NCBI RefSeq assembly: GCF_006539505.1 | Contig: NZ_BJND01000016.1 | Span: 248,001-312,000 of the forward strand | DNA: 64,000 bases | Source of the DNA: Streptomyces spinoverrucosus | Lineage (GTDB): Bacteria; Actinomycetota; Actinomycetes; Streptomycetales; Streptomycetaceae | Direction of reading: 5' to 3' | In this document: one piece after another, positions 53,952 to 63,421 of the stretch | Numbering within the stretch: position 1 is the first letter of the stretch | How the letters are laid out: every line of letters starts with the position of its first letter | Notes under the pieces: model-generated | Told to the model about the DNA's origin: nothing | Databases searched by the model: none | Seen by the model: the letters and a program-made list of their open reading frames with translations, nothing else | Position numbers and translations under genes: made by a program

Positions 53952-54078
53952 GCGCACTCCGGGGTCGGTGAAAGTCCGAACCGGCGGTTACAGTCCGCGA
54001 CCCGGTCGCCTCCAGCGGCCGGTTGACCAGGTGAAATTCCTGGACCGACGGTTAAAGTCCGGATGGGAGGCAGTGCGC
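53952..54078 (+). ncRNA. FMN riboswitch (RFN element)
   Basis: Closing stem GCGCACT (53952-53958) with AGTGCGC (54072-54078). Conserved blocks in order: GGGGTCGGTGAAAGTCCGAA, CCGGCGGTTACAGTCCGCGA, GACCAGGTGAAATTCCTGGA, CCGACGGTTAAAGTCCGGAT and GGGAGGCAGT. These are diagnostic. It controls the ribE-ribM-ribBA-ribH operon in response to FMN. Confidence 0.97.
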
Positions 54079-54155
54079 GGCGAGCGGGCATTCGTGCGCG
54101 CCGCCGACTGTGATCGTCCCGTCTGGGGACGAGTCCGTCCGGCGTCGCTCCCGGT

Positions 54156-54219
54156 GTCCTCGCTCGTACATCTGTCGTCGTGACAGCCCCGGAGTCCGTG
54201 CCCGAAGAGGCAGGAGGAC
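54156..54219 (+). promoter_or_regulatory. Possible Shine-Dalgarno-sequestering stem of the rib riboswitch
   Basis: GTCCTC (54156-54161) can pair with GAGGAC (54214-54219), which contains the ribE ribosome site AGGAGG. With no T-run terminator visible between riboswitch and ribE, translational control is the simpler reading. The 490 bp gap 53737-54226 thus holds the chitinase promoter, riboswitch and this platform. Confidence 0.45.
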
Positions 54220-54226
54220 CCGGGAA

Positions 54227-54829
54227 GTGTTCACCGGAATCGTCGAAGAGCTGGGCGAGGTCACCGCCGTCGAGAACCTCGGCGACGCCTCCCGCTTCCG
54301 ACTGCGCGGCCCCGTCGTCACCCAGGGGGCGCAGCACGGCGACTCCATCGCCGTCAACGGTGTCTGTCTCACCGTCGTCGACCACGAGGGCGACGAGTTC
54401 ACCGCCGACGTCATGGCCGAGACCCTCAAGCGCTCCAGCCTGGGCGTCCTCACCGTCGGCTCCCGCGTCAACCTCGAACGCCCCACGGCCGTCGGCGCCC
54501 GCCTCGGTGGCCACATCGTGCAGGGCCATGTCGACGGCACCGGCACCGTCCTGGAGCGCACCCCGTCCGAGCACTGGGAGATCGTGAAGATCTCGCTCCC
54601 GGCGGACCTCGCCCGCTATGTCGTGCAGAAGGGCTCCATCACCGTCGACGGCATCAGCCTCACGGTCGTCGAGGCCGGCCCCGACTACTTCACCGTCAGC
54701 CTGATCCCCACCACGCTCGCCCTGACCACCCTCGGTCGCAAGCAGCCCGGCGACCCGGTCAACCTCGAAGTCGACGTCATCGCCAAGTACGTGGAGCGGC
54801 TGCTGGCCGGTCAGGGGGCCACCCAGTGA
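54227..54829 (+). CDS. ribE: Riboflavin synthase alpha chain
   Basis: 200 aa, two similar beta-barrel halves: [20 protein letters not shown] at the start and [20 protein letters not shown] in the second half, with the [12 protein letters not shown] and [12 protein letters not shown] lumazine-binding repeats. It dismutates two 6,7-dimethyl-8-ribityllumazine molecules into riboflavin. GTG 54227 has AGGAGG nine bases upstream. Overlaps ribM by GTGA. Confidence 0.95.
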   Translation: MFTGIVEELGEVTAVENLGDASRFRLRGPVVTQGAQHGDSIAVNGVCLTVVDHEGDEFTADVMAETLKRSSLGVLTVGSRVNLERPTAVGARLGGHIVQGHVDGTGTVLERTPSEHWEIVKISLPADLARYVVQKGSITVDGISLTVVEAGPDYFTVSLIPTTLALTTLGRKQPGDPVNLEVDVIAKYVERLLAGQGATQ

Positions 54830-55467
54830 ACTGGCTGAACTCCGAGGCCTTCACCGTCTTCGGGCAGCACATCCTCTGGTCGGACATGGTCGGCAACCTC
54901 TTCGGACTGGCCGCCCTCGCCCTCGGCTGGCGGCGCTCCATCTGGACCTGGCCCGTGCAGTTCCTGGCCGGCCTTATCCTCTTCGGCGCCTTCTTCGGCC
55001 ATCTGACCGGCAGCGCCGGCAAGCAGGCGGTCGTCATGCTCGTCGCCCTGTACGGCTGGTGGCAGTGGCAGCGCGGCAAGGGCCGGGCGGAGGACGGCCA
55101 CATCGCCGTACGGTTCGCCACCTGGCGCGAGCGTGGGGCGATGGTCGCGGCGGCCGCCGCCGGCACCGTCGCGGTGGCGCTGCTCTTCAAGGCGTACCCC
55201 AACCTGTCCTGGGACCCCTGGCCGGACGCCTACATCTTCGTCGGCACGGTCGTCGCCATGTACGCCCAGGCGCGCGGCATGGTCGAGTTCTGGTTCGCCT
55301 GGCTGCTCGTCGACCTGGTCGGCGTGCCGCTGAACTTCGCCAACGGCTTCGCCTTCTCCGGCTTCGTCTACGTCATCTACGGCGCGCTCGTCCTGTGGGG
55401 CCTGCGCGACTGGTGGCTGCGCTCCCGCAGGGACACGCGGCCCGTCCTGGAAGGAGCACCGGCATGA
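54826..55467 (+). CDS. ribM: RibM riboflavin transporter (PnuC family)
   Basis: 213 aa with about 6-7 transmembrane helices ([55 protein letters not shown]). It belongs to the PnuC fold; members inside FMN-riboswitch-controlled rib operons of actinobacteria are riboflavin facilitators (RibM). GTG start overlaps ribE; stop overlaps ribBA as ATGA. FMN control of uptake and synthesis together is thus expected. Confidence 0.9.
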   Translation: MNWLNSEAFTVFGQHILWSDMVGNLFGLAALALGWRRSIWTWPVQFLAGLILFGAFFGHLTGSAGKQAVVMLVALYGWWQWQRGKGRAEDGHIAVRFATWRERGAMVAAAAAGTVAVALLFKAYPNLSWDPWPDAYIFVGTVVAMYAQARGMVEFWFAWLLVDLVGVPLNFANGFAFSGFVYVIYGALVLWGLRDWWLRSRRDTRPVLEGAPA

Positions 55468-56753
55468 CCGCGGCCCCCGTCCTGTACAGCACCCAAGACT
55501 TCGACGACCTCACCCTCGATCCCGTGGAGCAGGCCATCGCCGACATCGCGGCCGGCCGGCCCGTCGTGGTCGTCGACGACGAGGACCGCGAGAACGAGGG
55601 CGACCTCGTCGTCGCCGCCGAGAAGGCGACCCCCGAGATCGTCGCGTTCATGATGAGCGAGTGCCGCGGCCTGATCTGCGCCCCCATGGAGGGCGAGGAA
55701 CTGGACCGGCTGCGGCTCCCGCAGATGGTCGAGGACAACACCGAGTCGATGCGGACCGCGTTCACCGTCTCCGTGGACGCCTCCGCCGCGCACGGTGTGA
55801 CCACCGGCATCTCGGCCTCCGACCGGGCGACGACGCTGCGACTGCTCGCGAGCGGCACCGCCGAGCCCGTGGACTTCGTCCGTCCCGGCCACATCTTCCC
55901 GCTGCGCGCCAAGCCCGGCGGCGTCCTCACCCGCAACGGCCACACCGAGGCCGCCGTCGACCTCGCCCGCCTCGCGGGCCTGCGCCCGGCCGGCGCCATC
56001 GTCGAGATCGCCGGCGAGGACGGCCAGATGCTGCGCCTGCCCGAGCTGATCCCGTTCGCCCGCAAGCACGGCCTGACGATCATCTCCATCGAGGACCTGA
56101 TCGCCTACCGCCGCAGCTCGGAGCCCACCGTCCGCCGCGAGGCCGAGACCCGGCTCCCCACCGCCCACGGCACCTTCACGGCGTACGGCTACCGCTCCAC
56201 CGTCGACGGCGTCGAGCACGTCGCCCTCGTGCACGGCGAGATCGGCGACGGCAAGGACGTCCTGGTCCGCGTCCACTCCGAATGCCTCACCGGCGACGTC
56301 TTCCACTCCCTGCGCTGCGACTGCGGCCCCCAGCTGGAGTCGTCCCTGGAGCGCATCCACGCCGAGGGCCGGGGCGTGGTGGTCTACCTGCGCGGACACG
56401 AGGGCCGCGGCATCGGCCTGCTGTCCAAGCTCCGGGCGTACGAGCTCCAGGAGCGCGGCCGGGACACCCTCGACGCCAACCTGGAGCTGGGTCTGCCCGC
56501 CGACGCCCGCGACTACGCGGCCGGCGCGCAGATCCTCGCCGACCTCGGCGTGCACAGCGTCCGCCTGATGACCAACAACCCCGAGAAGACCGAAGCGCTC
56601 GTCCGGCACGGCATCGAGGTCACCGAGCGCGAGCCGATGCCCGTGACCGCGGGCGAGCACAACCTCCGCTACCTGCGCACCAAGCGGGACCGGATGGGTC
56701 ACGATCTGCCCTGGCTGGACACGGCCCCCGTGTCCACCTGCAGCACCCAGTAA
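55464..56753 (+). CDS. ribBA: Bifunctional DHBP synthase / GTP cyclohydrolase II
   Basis: 429 aa. N-terminal RibB half (to about 215): [38 protein letters not shown] and [15 protein letters not shown]-terminal RibA half: [20 protein letters not shown] with the three zinc cysteines and [17 protein letters not shown]. The two activities provide both precursors of lumazine synthase. ATG overlaps ribM. ribH starts 25 bp downstream. Confidence 0.96.
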   Translation: MTAAPVLYSTQDFDDLTLDPVEQAIADIAAGRPVVVVDDEDRENEGDLVVAAEKATPEIVAFMMSECRGLICAPMEGEELDRLRLPQMVEDNTESMRTAFTVSVDASAAHGVTTGISASDRATTLRLLASGTAEPVDFVRPGHIFPLRAKPGGVLTRNGHTEAAVDLARLAGLRPAGAIVEIAGEDGQMLRLPELIPFARKHGLTIISIEDLIAYRRSSEPTVRREAETRLPTAHGTFTAYGYRSTVDGVEHVALVHGEIGDGKDVLVRVHSECLTGDVFHSLRCDCGPQLESSLERIHAEGRGVVVYLRGHEGRGIGLLSKLRAYELQERGRDTLDANLELGLPADARDYAAGAQILADLGVHSVRLMTNNPEKTEALVRHGIEVTEREPMPVTAGEHNLRYLRTKRDRMGHDLPWLDTAPVSTCSTQ

Positions 56754-56778
56754 GAGCACACCGAGGAGACACGAGAAC

Positions 56779-57264
56779 GTGAGCGGCAAGGGCGCACCGG
56801 AGTTGTCCGTACGCAACGTGGGTGACCTGCGGGTCGCCGTCATCGCGGCGCAGTGGCACGAGAAGGTGATGGACGGTCTGGTCAACGGCGCCCTGCGCGC
56901 CCTGCACGACCTGGGCATCGACGAGCCGACCCTCCTGCGGGTCCCCGGCAGCTGGGAGCTGCCGGTCGTCGCCAAGGTCCTCGCCGGACGGGGCTACGAC
57001 GCGATCGTCGCCCTCGGCGTCGTCATCCGGGGCGGCACCCCCCACTTCGACTACGTGTGCCAGGGCGTAACCCAGGGCCTCACCCAGGTCTCCGTCGAGA
57101 GCGGCGTCCCCGTCGGCTTCGGCGTGCTCACCTGCGACACCGAGGAGCAGGCCCTGGACCGGGCCGGCCTGGACGGCTCCAGCGAGGACAAGGGGCACGA
57201 GGCGGTGACGGCGGCGGTGGCGACCGCGGCCACCCTCCGCTCAGTATCCGAACCATGGCGTTAG
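56779..57264 (+). CDS. ribH: 6,7-dimethyl-8-ribityllumazine synthase
   Basis: 161 aa. Condenses the DHBP and pyrimidine precursors. Motifs: [35 protein letters not shown] and [20 protein letters not shown] with the catalytic His. GTG start preceded by GAGGAG. Last rib gene; hisE follows 34 bp later and may share the transcript. Confidence 0.95.
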   Translation: MSGKGAPELSVRNVGDLRVAVIAAQWHEKVMDGLVNGALRALHDLGIDEPTLLRVPGSWELPVVAKVLAGRGYDAIVALGVVIRGGTPHFDYVCQGVTQGLTQVSVESGVPVGFGVLTCDTEEQALDRAGLDGSSEDKGHEAVTAAVATAATLRSVSEPWR

Positions 57265-57298
57265 GTGGGCCGGCACACCGCGTAAAGTGGGCGCCACC

Positions 57299-57571
57299 AT
57301 GTCCAAGAAGACGTTCGAGGAGCTCTTCACCGAGCTCCAGCACAAGGCCGCCCACGGCGACCCCGCCACTTCCCGCACCGCCGAACTGGTCGAGAAGGGC
57401 GTCCATGCCATCGGCAAGAAGGTCGTCGAGGAGGCCGCCGAGGTCTGGATGGCCGCCGAGTACGAGGGCAAGGAGGCGGCCGCCGAGGAGATCTCGCAGC
57501 TGCTGTACCACGTCCAGGTGATGATGGTCGCGCGCGGGATCTCCCTCGACGACGTCTACGCCCACCTGTGA
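57299..57571 (+). CDS. hisE: Phosphoribosyl-ATP pyrophosphatase
   Basis: 90 aa. Second step of histidine synthesis: hydrolyses PR-ATP to PR-AMP. All-alpha MazG-like fold with [20 protein letters not shown], then the metal-binding [20 protein letters not shown] and [17 protein letters not shown] 57299 preferred; GTG 57287 would add four residues. No hisI here; hisG follows after 48 bp. Confidence 0.95.
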   Translation: MSKKTFEELFTELQHKAAHGDPATSRTAELVEKGVHAIGKKVVEEAAEVWMAAEYEGKEAAAEEISQLLYHVQVMMVARGISLDDVYAHL

Positions 57572-57619
57572 ACCACACGCCGCACAAGAACACCCCTTCA
57601 CACAAAGGAAGCCGACCTC

Positions 57620-58471
57620 ATGCTGCGCATCGCCGTCCCCAACAAGGGTTCCCTCTCCGGCCCTGCGGCGGACATGCTGCATGAGGCCGGCTACCAGCAG
57701 CGCCGCGAGTCCAAGGAACTGCGGATCGTCGACCCGGCGAACGACGTCGAGTTCTTCTACCTCCGCCCCCGCGACATCGCGATCTACGTCGCCTCCGGGC
57801 AGCTCGACATCGGCATCACCGGCCGAGACCTGCTGATCGACTCCGGCGCCAACGCCGAGGAGATCCTGCCGCTCGGCTTCGCCCGCTCCACCTTCCGCTT
57901 CGCCACCAAGCCGGGCACCGTCGGCGACGACCTGGCCGACCTGAACGGCAAGACGGTCGCCACCTCCTACGAGGGCATCGTCGCCAAGCACCTCGCCGAC
58001 AACGGCATCGACGCCTCCGTCGTCCACCTCGACGGCGCCGTCGAGACCGCCATCCAGCTCGGCGTCGCCCAGGTCATCGCCGACGTCGTCGAGACCGGCA
58101 CCTCCCTGCGCAACGCGGGCCTGGAGGTCGTCGGCGAGCCGATCATGAAGTCGGAGGCCGTCGTCATCCGCCGTACCGGCGCGGACGGCGAGGAGACCAA
58201 GGTGCAGCAGTTCCTGCGCCGGCTCCAGGGCGTCCTGGTGGCACGGACGTACGTGATGATGGACTACGACATCCGCGCCGAGCACCTGGAAGCGGCCGTC
58301 GCCATCACCCCGGGCCTGGAGGGTCCCACGGTCTCCCCGCTGCACAACGAGGGCTGGGTCGCCGTCCGCGCGATGGTGCCCGCCGAGGACGCCCAGCGGA
58401 TCATGGACGACCTGTACGACATCGGCGCCCGGGCCATCCTGACCACCGCCATCCACGCCTGCCGCCTCTGA
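57620..58471 (+). CDS. hisG: ATP phosphoribosyltransferase (long form)
   Basis: 283 aa, the length of the long HisG that works without HisZ. Commits ATP and PRPP to histidine. Begins MLRIAVPNKGSLSGPAADML; PRPP-binding region near residue 155-175 (VIADVVETGTSLRNAGLEVV); the C-terminal 75 residues are the ACT-like regulatory domain for histidine feedback. AAAGGAAG upstream of the ATG. Confidence 0.96.
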   Translation: MLRIAVPNKGSLSGPAADMLHEAGYQQRRESKELRIVDPANDVEFFYLRPRDIAIYVASGQLDIGITGRDLLIDSGANAEEILPLGFARSTFRFATKPGTVGDDLADLNGKTVATSYEGIVAKHLADNGIDASVVHLDGAVETAIQLGVAQVIADVVETGTSLRNAGLEVVGEPIMKSEAVVIRRTGADGEETKVQQFLRRLQGVLVARTYVMMDYDIRAEHLEAAVAITPGLEGPTVSPLHNEGWVAVRAMVPAEDAQRIMDDLYDIGARAILTTAIHACRL

Positions 58472-58486
58472 GGGACACCCGCACCG

Positions 58487-58930
58487 ATGTCGGACCTGCC
58501 CACGCTGCCCGTCACCTTCCGGCCGGGCCGCACTCGCGCCGTCCTGCTCTCCGCGGCCGGCGCGGTCTTCGTCGTCGTCTCGACGATCGCACTGCTGCTG
58601 GACCGGCTCGGCCCCGGTGAGCGGCTCAGCTTCGTTTTCACGGCGGCCATGCTGTCGGCCGTGGCGCTGCTGCTGGCGCGCCCGAAGGTCGTCGCCGACG
58701 AGACCGGCGTCACCGTGGTGAACTTCGCCAGCACCCGCCGGCTGGAGTGGGCGCAGATCGTGCAGGTGCATCTGCGGGTCGGCGACCCGTGGGTGTTCCT
58801 GGACCTCAGCGACGGCACCAGCCTGGCCGCGATCGGCATCCAGCCCGGTATCGCCAAGGCGCAGGCCATCGCCGACGCGCGCACCCTGCGGGCGCTGGTC
58901 GAGGCCCGTTCCGGTGGACCTCGGGACTGA
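58487..58930 (+). CDS. Membrane protein with PH-like domain downstream of hisG
   Basis: 147 aa. Two transmembrane helices near residues 18-35 (AVLLSAAGAVFVVVSTIALL) and 43-60, then a C-terminal PH-like beta domain (ADETGVTVVNFASTRRLEWA, WVFLDLSDGTSLAAIGIQ). It begins 15 bp after hisG, so is very likely cotranscribed. Such bPH proteins are widespread in actinobacteria and uncharacterised. It resembles in layout the PH-like protein between pyrC and carA. Confidence 0.8.
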   Translation: MSDLPTLPVTFRPGRTRAVLLSAAGAVFVVVSTIALLLDRLGPGERLSFVFTAAMLSAVALLLARPKVVADETGVTVVNFASTRRLEWAQIVQVHLRVGDPWVFLDLSDGTSLAAIGIQPGIAKAQAIADARTLRALVEARSGGPRD

Positions 58931-58980
58931 CTCGGGCCCGTTCACCCTGCCGTACCGGCCGGTGTCTTGATTAATCTGTT

Positions 58981-59037
58981 GGCGGAGGCGTTGTCCGTGA
59001 CGCCTCCGCCCCTGTTGTGCCGGCCGGCGCACAGGGG
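58981..59037 (+). other. Two adjacent hairpins in the region upstream of the CNNM genes
   Basis: GGCGGAGGCGT-8 nt-ACGCCTCCGCC (58981-59010) and CCCCTGT...ACAGGGG (59009-59037, with inner TGTGC/GCACA pairing) share two bases, so full folding of one strains the other. They lie 100-155 bp before the CNNM start. Either a terminator of the his unit or part of a structured leader; it matches no riboswitch class I know. Confidence 0.45.
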
Positions 59038-59135
59038 TTCCTGCTACCCGAGGAGTGACCCTCTCCGGCGATGGACGGATCGTCCTGTAGTACCTGCGCC
59101 GCCCCCTGCCGACATAGCGCGGAGGCGGCGGCATC

Positions 59136-60461
59136 ATGACCATCCCCCTGCTGCTGCTCGCAGCCGCATTCCTGCTCATCCTCGCCAACGGCTTCTTCGT
59201 CGCGGCCGAGTTCGGCCTAGTGACGGTCGATCGCCCGGACGCCGAGAAGGCCGCCGCCGACGGCGACCGACGGGCCCGCCGGGTCGTCGAGTCGCTGAAG
59301 GAGCTGTCGTTCCAGCTCTCCGGCACCCAGCTCGGCATCACCATCACCTCCCTGGTCGTCGGCATGCTCGCCGAACCGGCCCTCGCCCAGCTGCTGGACG
59401 GCCCCCTCACGGCCGTCGGCATCCCCGACGGCGCGGTGTCCGGGGTGGCCGTGGCCCTCGGCATGCTGCTGGCTTCCGCCGTGCAGATGGTGGTCGGTGA
59501 ACTCGTCCCCAAGAACTGGGCGGTGTCCCGCCCCTTGCAGGTCGCGCGCTTCGTCGCCGGTCCGCAGCATCTGTTCGCACGCCTGTTCAGGCCGGTGATC
59601 GCCGGTCTGAACGCCGTAGCCAACCGTCTGGTCCGCACGCTGGGCGTCGAGCCCACCGAGGAGCTGGCCTCCGCCCGCACCCCCGACGAACTCGTCTCCC
59701 TGGCCCGGCACTCCGCACGCGCCGGTGCGCTGGAGCAGGACACGGCGGACCTGTTCGTGCGCACGCTGTCGCTCGGCGAGCTGACCGCGCAGCACGTCAT
59801 GACCCCGCGCGTGAAGGTGAGCGCCCTGCAGTCCACGGCGACCGCCGAGGACGTGGTCAACCTGACCCGCGCCACCGGCCTGTCCCGCTTCCCGGTCTAC
59901 CGCGAGCGGATCGACGAGATAGTCGGCATGGTCCACCTCAAGGACGCGCTGGCCGTCGCCGCACCGGAGCGGCTGCGCACCCCCGTCGGCCGGATCGCCA
60001 AGCCGCCGCTGCTGGTCCCCGAGACGCTGCCGGTACGGCCGCTGCTCGCCCGGTTGCGCAGCGAGCAGCCGATCGCCGTCGTCGTCGACGAGTACGGCGG
60101 CACGGCCGGTGTCGTCACGCTGGAGGACATCGTCGAGGAGATCGTCGGCGAGGTCCGTGACGAGCACGACGGTCACGACCTGCCCGAACTGACCTCCGCC
60201 CCGCCGGAGGACGGCCGCCCCGCCTGGGACGCCGACGGCAGCTGCCGGGTCGACACCCTGCGGCGCATAGGCCTCGACGTGCCCGAGGGCCCGTACGAGA
60301 CGGTCGCCGGCCTGGTCGCCGACCTGCTCGGCCGGATCCCGGCCGTCGGCGACCGCGCCGAGCTGCCCGGCTGGCGGCTGGCCGTGCGCCAGGTCGGGCA
60401 CTACCGCGCCGAGCGGGTACGCCTCGTGCGCACCGCCCCCGTCCGGGAGGCCGTGCGATGA
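59136..60461 (+). CDS. CNNM/HlyC-CorC family membrane protein with CBS pair and CorC domain
   Basis: 441 aa. DUF21 (CNNM) transmembrane domain in residues 1-190 (LLLLAAAFLLILANGFFVAA, QLGITITSLVVGMLAEPALA), a CBS pair (HVMTPRVKVSALQS and VVDEYGGTAGVVTLEDIVEE) and a C-terminal CorC_HlyC domain (about 345-430). The family includes magnesium/divalent cation exporters; haemolysin is a historical name. Overlaps the next gene by ATGA. Confidence 0.92.
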   Translation: MTIPLLLLAAAFLLILANGFFVAAEFGLVTVDRPDAEKAAADGDRRARRVVESLKELSFQLSGTQLGITITSLVVGMLAEPALAQLLDGPLTAVGIPDGAVSGVAVALGMLLASAVQMVVGELVPKNWAVSRPLQVARFVAGPQHLFARLFRPVIAGLNAVANRLVRTLGVEPTEELASARTPDELVSLARHSARAGALEQDTADLFVRTLSLGELTAQHVMTPRVKVSALQSTATAEDVVNLTRATGLSRFPVYRERIDEIVGMVHLKDALAVAAPERLRTPVGRIAKPPLLVPETLPVRPLLARLRSEQPIAVVVDEYGGTAGVVTLEDIVEEIVGEVRDEHDGHDLPELTSAPPEDGRPAWDADGSCRVDTLRRIGLDVPEGPYETVAGLVADLLGRIPAVGDRAELPGWRLAVRQVGHYRAERVRLVRTAPVREAVR

Positions 60462-61537
60462 GCGTGCTCCAACTCATGTTCGCGGCGCTGCTCGTGCTCG
60501 CCAACGGCTTCTTCGTCGGCGCCGAGTTCGCGCTGGTCTCGGTCCGCCGCAGCCAGATCGAACCGCTCGGCACTGCCCGGGCCCGCCAGGTCCTCTACGG
60601 CCTGGAACGGCTGCCGCAGATGATGGCCGCCGCCCAGTTCGGCATCACGATCTGCTCACTGACCCTGGGCGCGGTCGCCGAGCCGACGGTGGCGCATCTG
60701 CTGGAGCCGTTCTTCTCATGGATCCACCTGCCGCACGGGCTGGTCCACCCGCTCGGCTATGTCATCGCCCTCGCCACGGTCGTCTTCTTCCACCTCGTCA
60801 TCGGCGAGATGGTGCCGAAGAACCTGGCGATGGCGGCACCGGAGAAGGCCGCGCTGTGGCTGAGCCCCGGACTGGTCGCCTTCGCCCGCCTCTGCCGGCC
60901 GATCACGGTCGCCCTGGGCGCCTGCGCCCAAGGTGTGCTGCGGGTGTTCCGGGTCGAGCCCAAGGACGAGGTCGAGGCCGTGTTCACCAGCGAGCAGCTC
61001 AACCGGCTCGTGGAGGACGCGGGACAGGCCGGCCTGCTCGACCCCGAGGAGGCCGAACGCCTGGAGGACGCGCTGGAGCTGGGCTCCCGCCCGGTCACCG
61101 ACGTGCTCCTCAAGCGCGAGTCGCTGATCACGGTCAGCCCCTCGGTGACGCCCGGCCGGATCATCGAGCTGACCGCCCGCACCGGGTACTCCCGCTTTCC
61201 GGTGGCCGCGGAGAACGGGGCCTTCATGGGCTATCTGCACGTGAAGGACGTACTCGATCTCCAGGAGTCCGAGCGGGCCGTTCCGCAGCATCTGTGGCGG
61301 CCCATGACGACGCTCAGGTCCGAGCTGCCCCTGGACGACGCGCTCACCGTCATGCGCCGCGCCGCGACCCACCTGGCGCAGGTGGCGGACGGCTCCGGGC
61401 GGGTGCTGGGACTGGTCGCGCTGGAGGACGTACTGGAGCTGCTGGTCGGTGAGGTACGGGACCCGGCGCACCGGGACACGCCTCCCGCAGCCGCGGTGTC
61501 CGAGCCCCGCTCGGGCGAGGAAGTACTGGCGGGCTGA
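60458..61537 (+). CDS. Second CNNM/CBS family membrane protein, without CorC domain
   Basis: 359 aa. Same layout as the preceding gene: DUF21 domain (MSVLQLMFAALLVLANGFFV, QFGITICSLTLGAVAEPTVA, HLVIGEMVPKNLAMAAPEKA) followed by two CBS motifs ([33 protein letters not shown]), but it ends there with no CorC domain. The ATGA overlap and paralogy point to an old tandem duplication and possibly a heterodimeric transporter. Confidence 0.92.
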   Translation: MSVLQLMFAALLVLANGFFVGAEFALVSVRRSQIEPLGTARARQVLYGLERLPQMMAAAQFGITICSLTLGAVAEPTVAHLLEPFFSWIHLPHGLVHPLGYVIALATVVFFHLVIGEMVPKNLAMAAPEKAALWLSPGLVAFARLCRPITVALGACAQGVLRVFRVEPKDEVEAVFTSEQLNRLVEDAGQAGLLDPEEAERLEDALELGSRPVTDVLLKRESLITVSPSVTPGRIIELTARTGYSRFPVAAENGAFMGYLHVKDVLDLQESERAVPQHLWRPMTTLRSELPLDDALTVMRRAATHLAQVADGSGRVLGLVALEDVLELLVGEVRDPAHRDTPPAAAVSEPRSGEEVLAG

Positions 61538-61542
61538 AGGCC

Positions 61543-61586
61543 GGGGCCGCGGGATCCGTCACATGGCCGACGGATCCTGCGGCCCC
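61543..61586. terminator. Bidirectional terminator between CNNM genes and AAA ATPase gene
   Basis: An 18 bp stem, arms 61543-61560 and 61569-61586 (one G-U pair), with loop ACATGGCC. The stop codon and last codons of the minus-strand ATPase gene form part of the stem. Confidence 0.8.
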
Positions 61587-63421
61587 CGCCCCGACAGCAC
61601 CTCGCCGTACGCCTGCATCAGATCCGGCAACCGCAGCGTCGACAGGTCCTCCCGCGACAGCACCCCCGGACAGGTCGACAACCGCAGGTCCCGGTACGCA
61701 CAGCTCTTCTCGTACAGCGTGCGCAGGAACCGCCCGTTGCCCAGCTCGTCGATCCACCCCTGATCGACCACATGCCCCGCGATCGAGCGCAGCTCGTCCA
61801 GCGACTCCGCGTCCCACACGTCGCCGTTCTCGGCGGCCAGCACCTCACCGATCGCGGTGAGTTCGAGCGGCCGGTACGAGGGGAAGTCCACGCGGGTGGT
61901 GAAGCGGGAGGACAGGCCGGGATTCGCGGCGAGGAGGCGGTCCATGCCCTCCGGGTAGCCGGCCAGGATCACCACCAGGTGGTCCCGGTTGTCCTCGGCC
62001 CGCTTCAGCAACACCTGCAGCGCCTCGTCGCCGTATGCGTCGCCCTTGCCGTAGCCCGAGTTGGACAGCGAGTACGCCTCGTCGACGAACAGCACGCCGC
62101 CGAGCGCGGAGTCGATCAGCTCGTTGGCCTTCACGGCGGTCTGCCCGAGATACTCGCCGACCAGGTCCGCCCGCTGGGCCTCCACGAGATGGTCGCCGCC
62201 GAGCAGCCCGAGGGCGTAGAAGACCCGGCCCAGGATGCGGGCGACCGTGGTTTTCCCGGTGCCGGACGGGCCGGAGAAGACGAAGTGCCGCTTGGGCGGC
62301 TGCACCGGCAGGCCCTGACCGGCTCGCAGCCGGGCCATGTTCAACTGGGCGGACAGGGCCTTGACCTGGCGTTTCACCGGCTCCAGGCCCACCATGCGCT
62401 CAAGCTCGGCGAGCGCCTCCTCAAGTAACGCGGGGTCGGTGGGACCGGCGGGCAGCGGCGGAGAGGGCACCACCGTCTTCTCCCGCACCGCCGGATCGGT
62501 GACCGACGGGGGCGGACCGGTGGGCGGGGCCAGGTCGGACAGTCTGAGGTCCCGGCCCTCGGTGCCGAACAGCGGATCGAGCACATCGGGGCCGTCGACA
62601 CTGTCCTGCCCGGCGCCGGTGAGCGCGATCGAGGCGAGGTCGGCGGAGTCGTCGTATCCGTCGCCCTCGGCGATCGCCGCGAGCCGGGCGGAGGTGTCCA
62701 TGAAGGCGGGGTCGACGCGGTGCACCGCCCGGTACAGGGGGAGAGCGGCGGCGGAGCGGCCGGTGCCCTCGTGGGCGCGGGCGAGCCAGTAGCGCAGCTC
62801 CTTGCGCTGCGGCTGTTCGCTGCGGCAGCGCATCAGGGCCGCCGACAGCAGCGGCTCGGCCTGCCCGTACATCTCCAGCCGGACCCGGGCCATACCGCCG
62901 AAGAGACCGGCCTCGATACCGAGCAGGGGGTCGTCGAGCAGCGGGTCGGTGTGCCGTACCAACTGCTCCCAGTCCTTGACCAGATAGGCGCGGCAGGCGT
63001 GCAGGAAGCGCACCTGCGGGTCGGTGTCGATGGGCGGCAGGCCCGCGAGGGCCCGATCCAGCTCGGGGACGTGGCGGCCGTCCAGCCAGTGCGAGGCGTG
63101 CGCGAGCAGCAGGTCGCGCGGGCTCTCCAGCACGGGCTGCACCCACCAGCCCAGCCAGTACCAGGAGTTGAGCGCGCGCCGGTGCCGGGTGCGCTGTTCA
63201 CCGAAGCGGTCCCGGTGCCGGAACATCCTCAGCAGCGCGGTCGTCGTGTCCACCCGCAGCGCGTGCAGCCCGAGCCAGCCGTCGGCCATCCCCGGGTCCA
63301 GCCGGACCGCGCTCCGGAACTCCTCCTCCGCCTGCGGATACGCGCCCATGGTGTAGGCGTCCACGCCGCGCAGCCAGGCCAGGTCGGCCGGGGCCTCGGG
63401 GCCCTGCGTGCCGAAGTCCAT
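61559..63421 (-). CDS. EccA/CbbX-like AAA+ ATPase with N-terminal TPR-like domain
   Basis: 620 aa from ATG 63421 (TTG 63436 possible). Residues 1-280 are helical TPR-like repeats (VDAYTMGAYPQAEEEFRSAV). A Pro-rich linker follows, then the AAA domain: FSGPSGTGKTTVARILGRVF (Walker A), VLFVDEAYSLSNSG (Walker B), sensor 1 VVILAGYPEGMDRLLAANPG and arginine finger after LSSRF. This is the arrangement of EccA, the cytosolic ATPase of type VII secretion, and of CbbX. No esx, eccB or eccC gene is in the window, so its partner system is not evident. Confidence 0.9.
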   Translation of the reverse strand: MDFGTQGPEAPADLAWLRGVDAYTMGAYPQAEEEFRSAVRLDPGMADGWLGLHALRVDTTTALLRMFRHRDRFGEQRTRHRRALNSWYWLGWWVQPVLESPRDLLLAHASHWLDGRHVPELDRALAGLPPIDTDPQVRFLHACRAYLVKDWEQLVRHTDPLLDDPLLGIEAGLFGGMARVRLEMYGQAEPLLSAALMRCRSEQPQRKELRYWLARAHEGTGRSAAALPLYRAVHRVDPAFMDTSARLAAIAEGDGYDDSADLASIALTGAGQDSVDGPDVLDPLFGTEGRDLRLSDLAPPTGPPPSVTDPAVREKTVVPSPPLPAGPTDPALLEEALAELERMVGLEPVKRQVKALSAQLNMARLRAGQGLPVQPPKRHFVFSGPSGTGKTTVARILGRVFYALGLLGGDHLVEAQRADLVGEYLGQTAVKANELIDSALGGVLFVDEAYSLSNSGYGKGDAYGDEALQVLLKRAEDNRDHLVVILAGYPEGMDRLLAANPGLSSRFTTRVDFPSYRPLELTAIGEVLAAENGDVWDAESLDELRSIAGHVVDQGWIDELGNGRFLRTLYEKSCAYRDLRLSTCPGVLSREDLSTLRLPDLMQAYGEVLSGRGPQDPSAM

